Positions 5,116 to 5,296 of a stretch of DNA of 5,296 nt are shown in pieces. The position numbers and the translations under genes were made by a program. The notes beneath the pieces were generated by a model. That model was given only the letters and a program-made list of their open reading frames with translations, ran no database searches and was not told the origin of the DNA. This stretch comes from an uncultured Eubacteriales bacterium (lineage in GTDB: Bacteria; Bacillota; Clostridia; Lachnospirales; Bianqueaceae). The DNA lies in the NCBI GenBank assembly GCA_902782895.1, contig CACZPA010000163.1, positions 1 to 5,296 on the forward strand. Direction: 5' to 3'. Within the stretch, counting starts at the first letter, position 1. Each line of letters begins with the position of its first letter.

Positions 5116-5296
5116 TTACGGCCTCTCCGGCAGCACTTCCCTGCGGATCCGGTTCAGCACATGCTTTTTGTCCGCGCTCCACAGCGGCGCGATCAGGAGC
5201 TTTTTGTCCCCGTCACCGGTCAGCCGGTGGACCACCACATCGTCCGGAATCAGCGGCACGAGTTTTTGCAGGATCGCGATATATTCGTCCTCCGAA
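5116..5296 (-). CDS. C-terminal end of a YhcC-type (TIGR01212) radical SAM protein
   Basis: Only the last 59 residues are in the window, running from SEDEYIAILQKLVPLIPDD to a TAA at 5118-5116. The segment VVVHRLTGDGDKKLLIAPLW (residues 20-39 of the fragment) followed by SADKKHVLN matches the conserved C-terminus of the YhcC/TIGR01212 radical SAM family, where the pattern HRLTGDG...LIAPLWS...K..VLN is typical. In this family the iron-sulfur cluster cysteines are near the N-terminus, which lies outside the window, so catalytic integrity cannot be judged. YhcC-type proteins are cytoplasmic, and I cannot state their substrate with confidence. The stop is followed by a small stem-loop and 105 bases before the next gene on the same strand, so cotranscription with it is possible but not shown. 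Confidence 0.82.
   Translation of the reverse strand, partial: SEDEYIAILQKLVPLIPDDVVVHRLTGDGDKKLLIAPLWSADKKHVLNRIRREVLPERP

Overview
The window reads as a piece of a Bacillota (Firmicutes) chromosome, probably a gut or rumen member of the Clostridia. That placement is an inference. It rests on strong AGGAGG-type ribosome binding sites, sigma-A-like promoters with perfect TATAAT boxes, a Gram-positive-style lipoprotein signal, moderately GC-rich coding DNA next to AT-rich intergenic DNA, and a host-glycan sugar (L-fucose) gene pair. All five genes lie on the minus strand, so transcription runs from position 5296 towards position 1.

In transcription order: (1) 5296-5116 is the C-terminal end of a YhcC-type (TIGR01212) radical SAM protein. 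(2) 5010-3088 is a 640-residue protein I cannot assign to a family, with about eight membrane helices, a four-cysteine zinc ribbon in a cytoplasmic loop, and two large helical regions predicted outside the membrane. (3) 2944-1151 is fucI, L-fucose isomerase, behind its own candidate promoter. (4) 1135-695, only 15 bases after fucI, is fucU, L-fucose mutarotase. The two form a sugar-entry pair: FucU interconverts the anomers of L-fucose and FucI isomerises the sugar to L-fuculose. No kinase, aldolase or regulator of the pathway is in the window. (5) 89-1 is the start of a lipoprotein gene with a well-formed promoter. It could be a substrate-binding lipoprotein, but too little is visible to say.

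The 605 bases between fucU and the lipoprotein gene (90-694) contain no convincing gene but a lot of structure. Directly after the fucU stop are two tandem copies of a ~32-base element that folds better as RNA on the fucU strand than on the other. Next is a perfect 16-bp hairpin with a 14-base loop (559-604). Then comes a tandem array (257-537) of a ~39-base element with self-complementary ends (CGGCAGTG...CACTGCCG), repeating at exactly 63 bases and separated by unrelated 24-base segments. Read on the minus strand, each array unit is a hairpin followed by a run of 5-7 T, like a chain of intrinsic terminators separating the fuc genes from the lipoprotein promoter. This array is the most unusual thing in the window. 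It superficially resembles a CRISPR array, but the repeats are too divergent, the spacers too short, and no cas gene is present.
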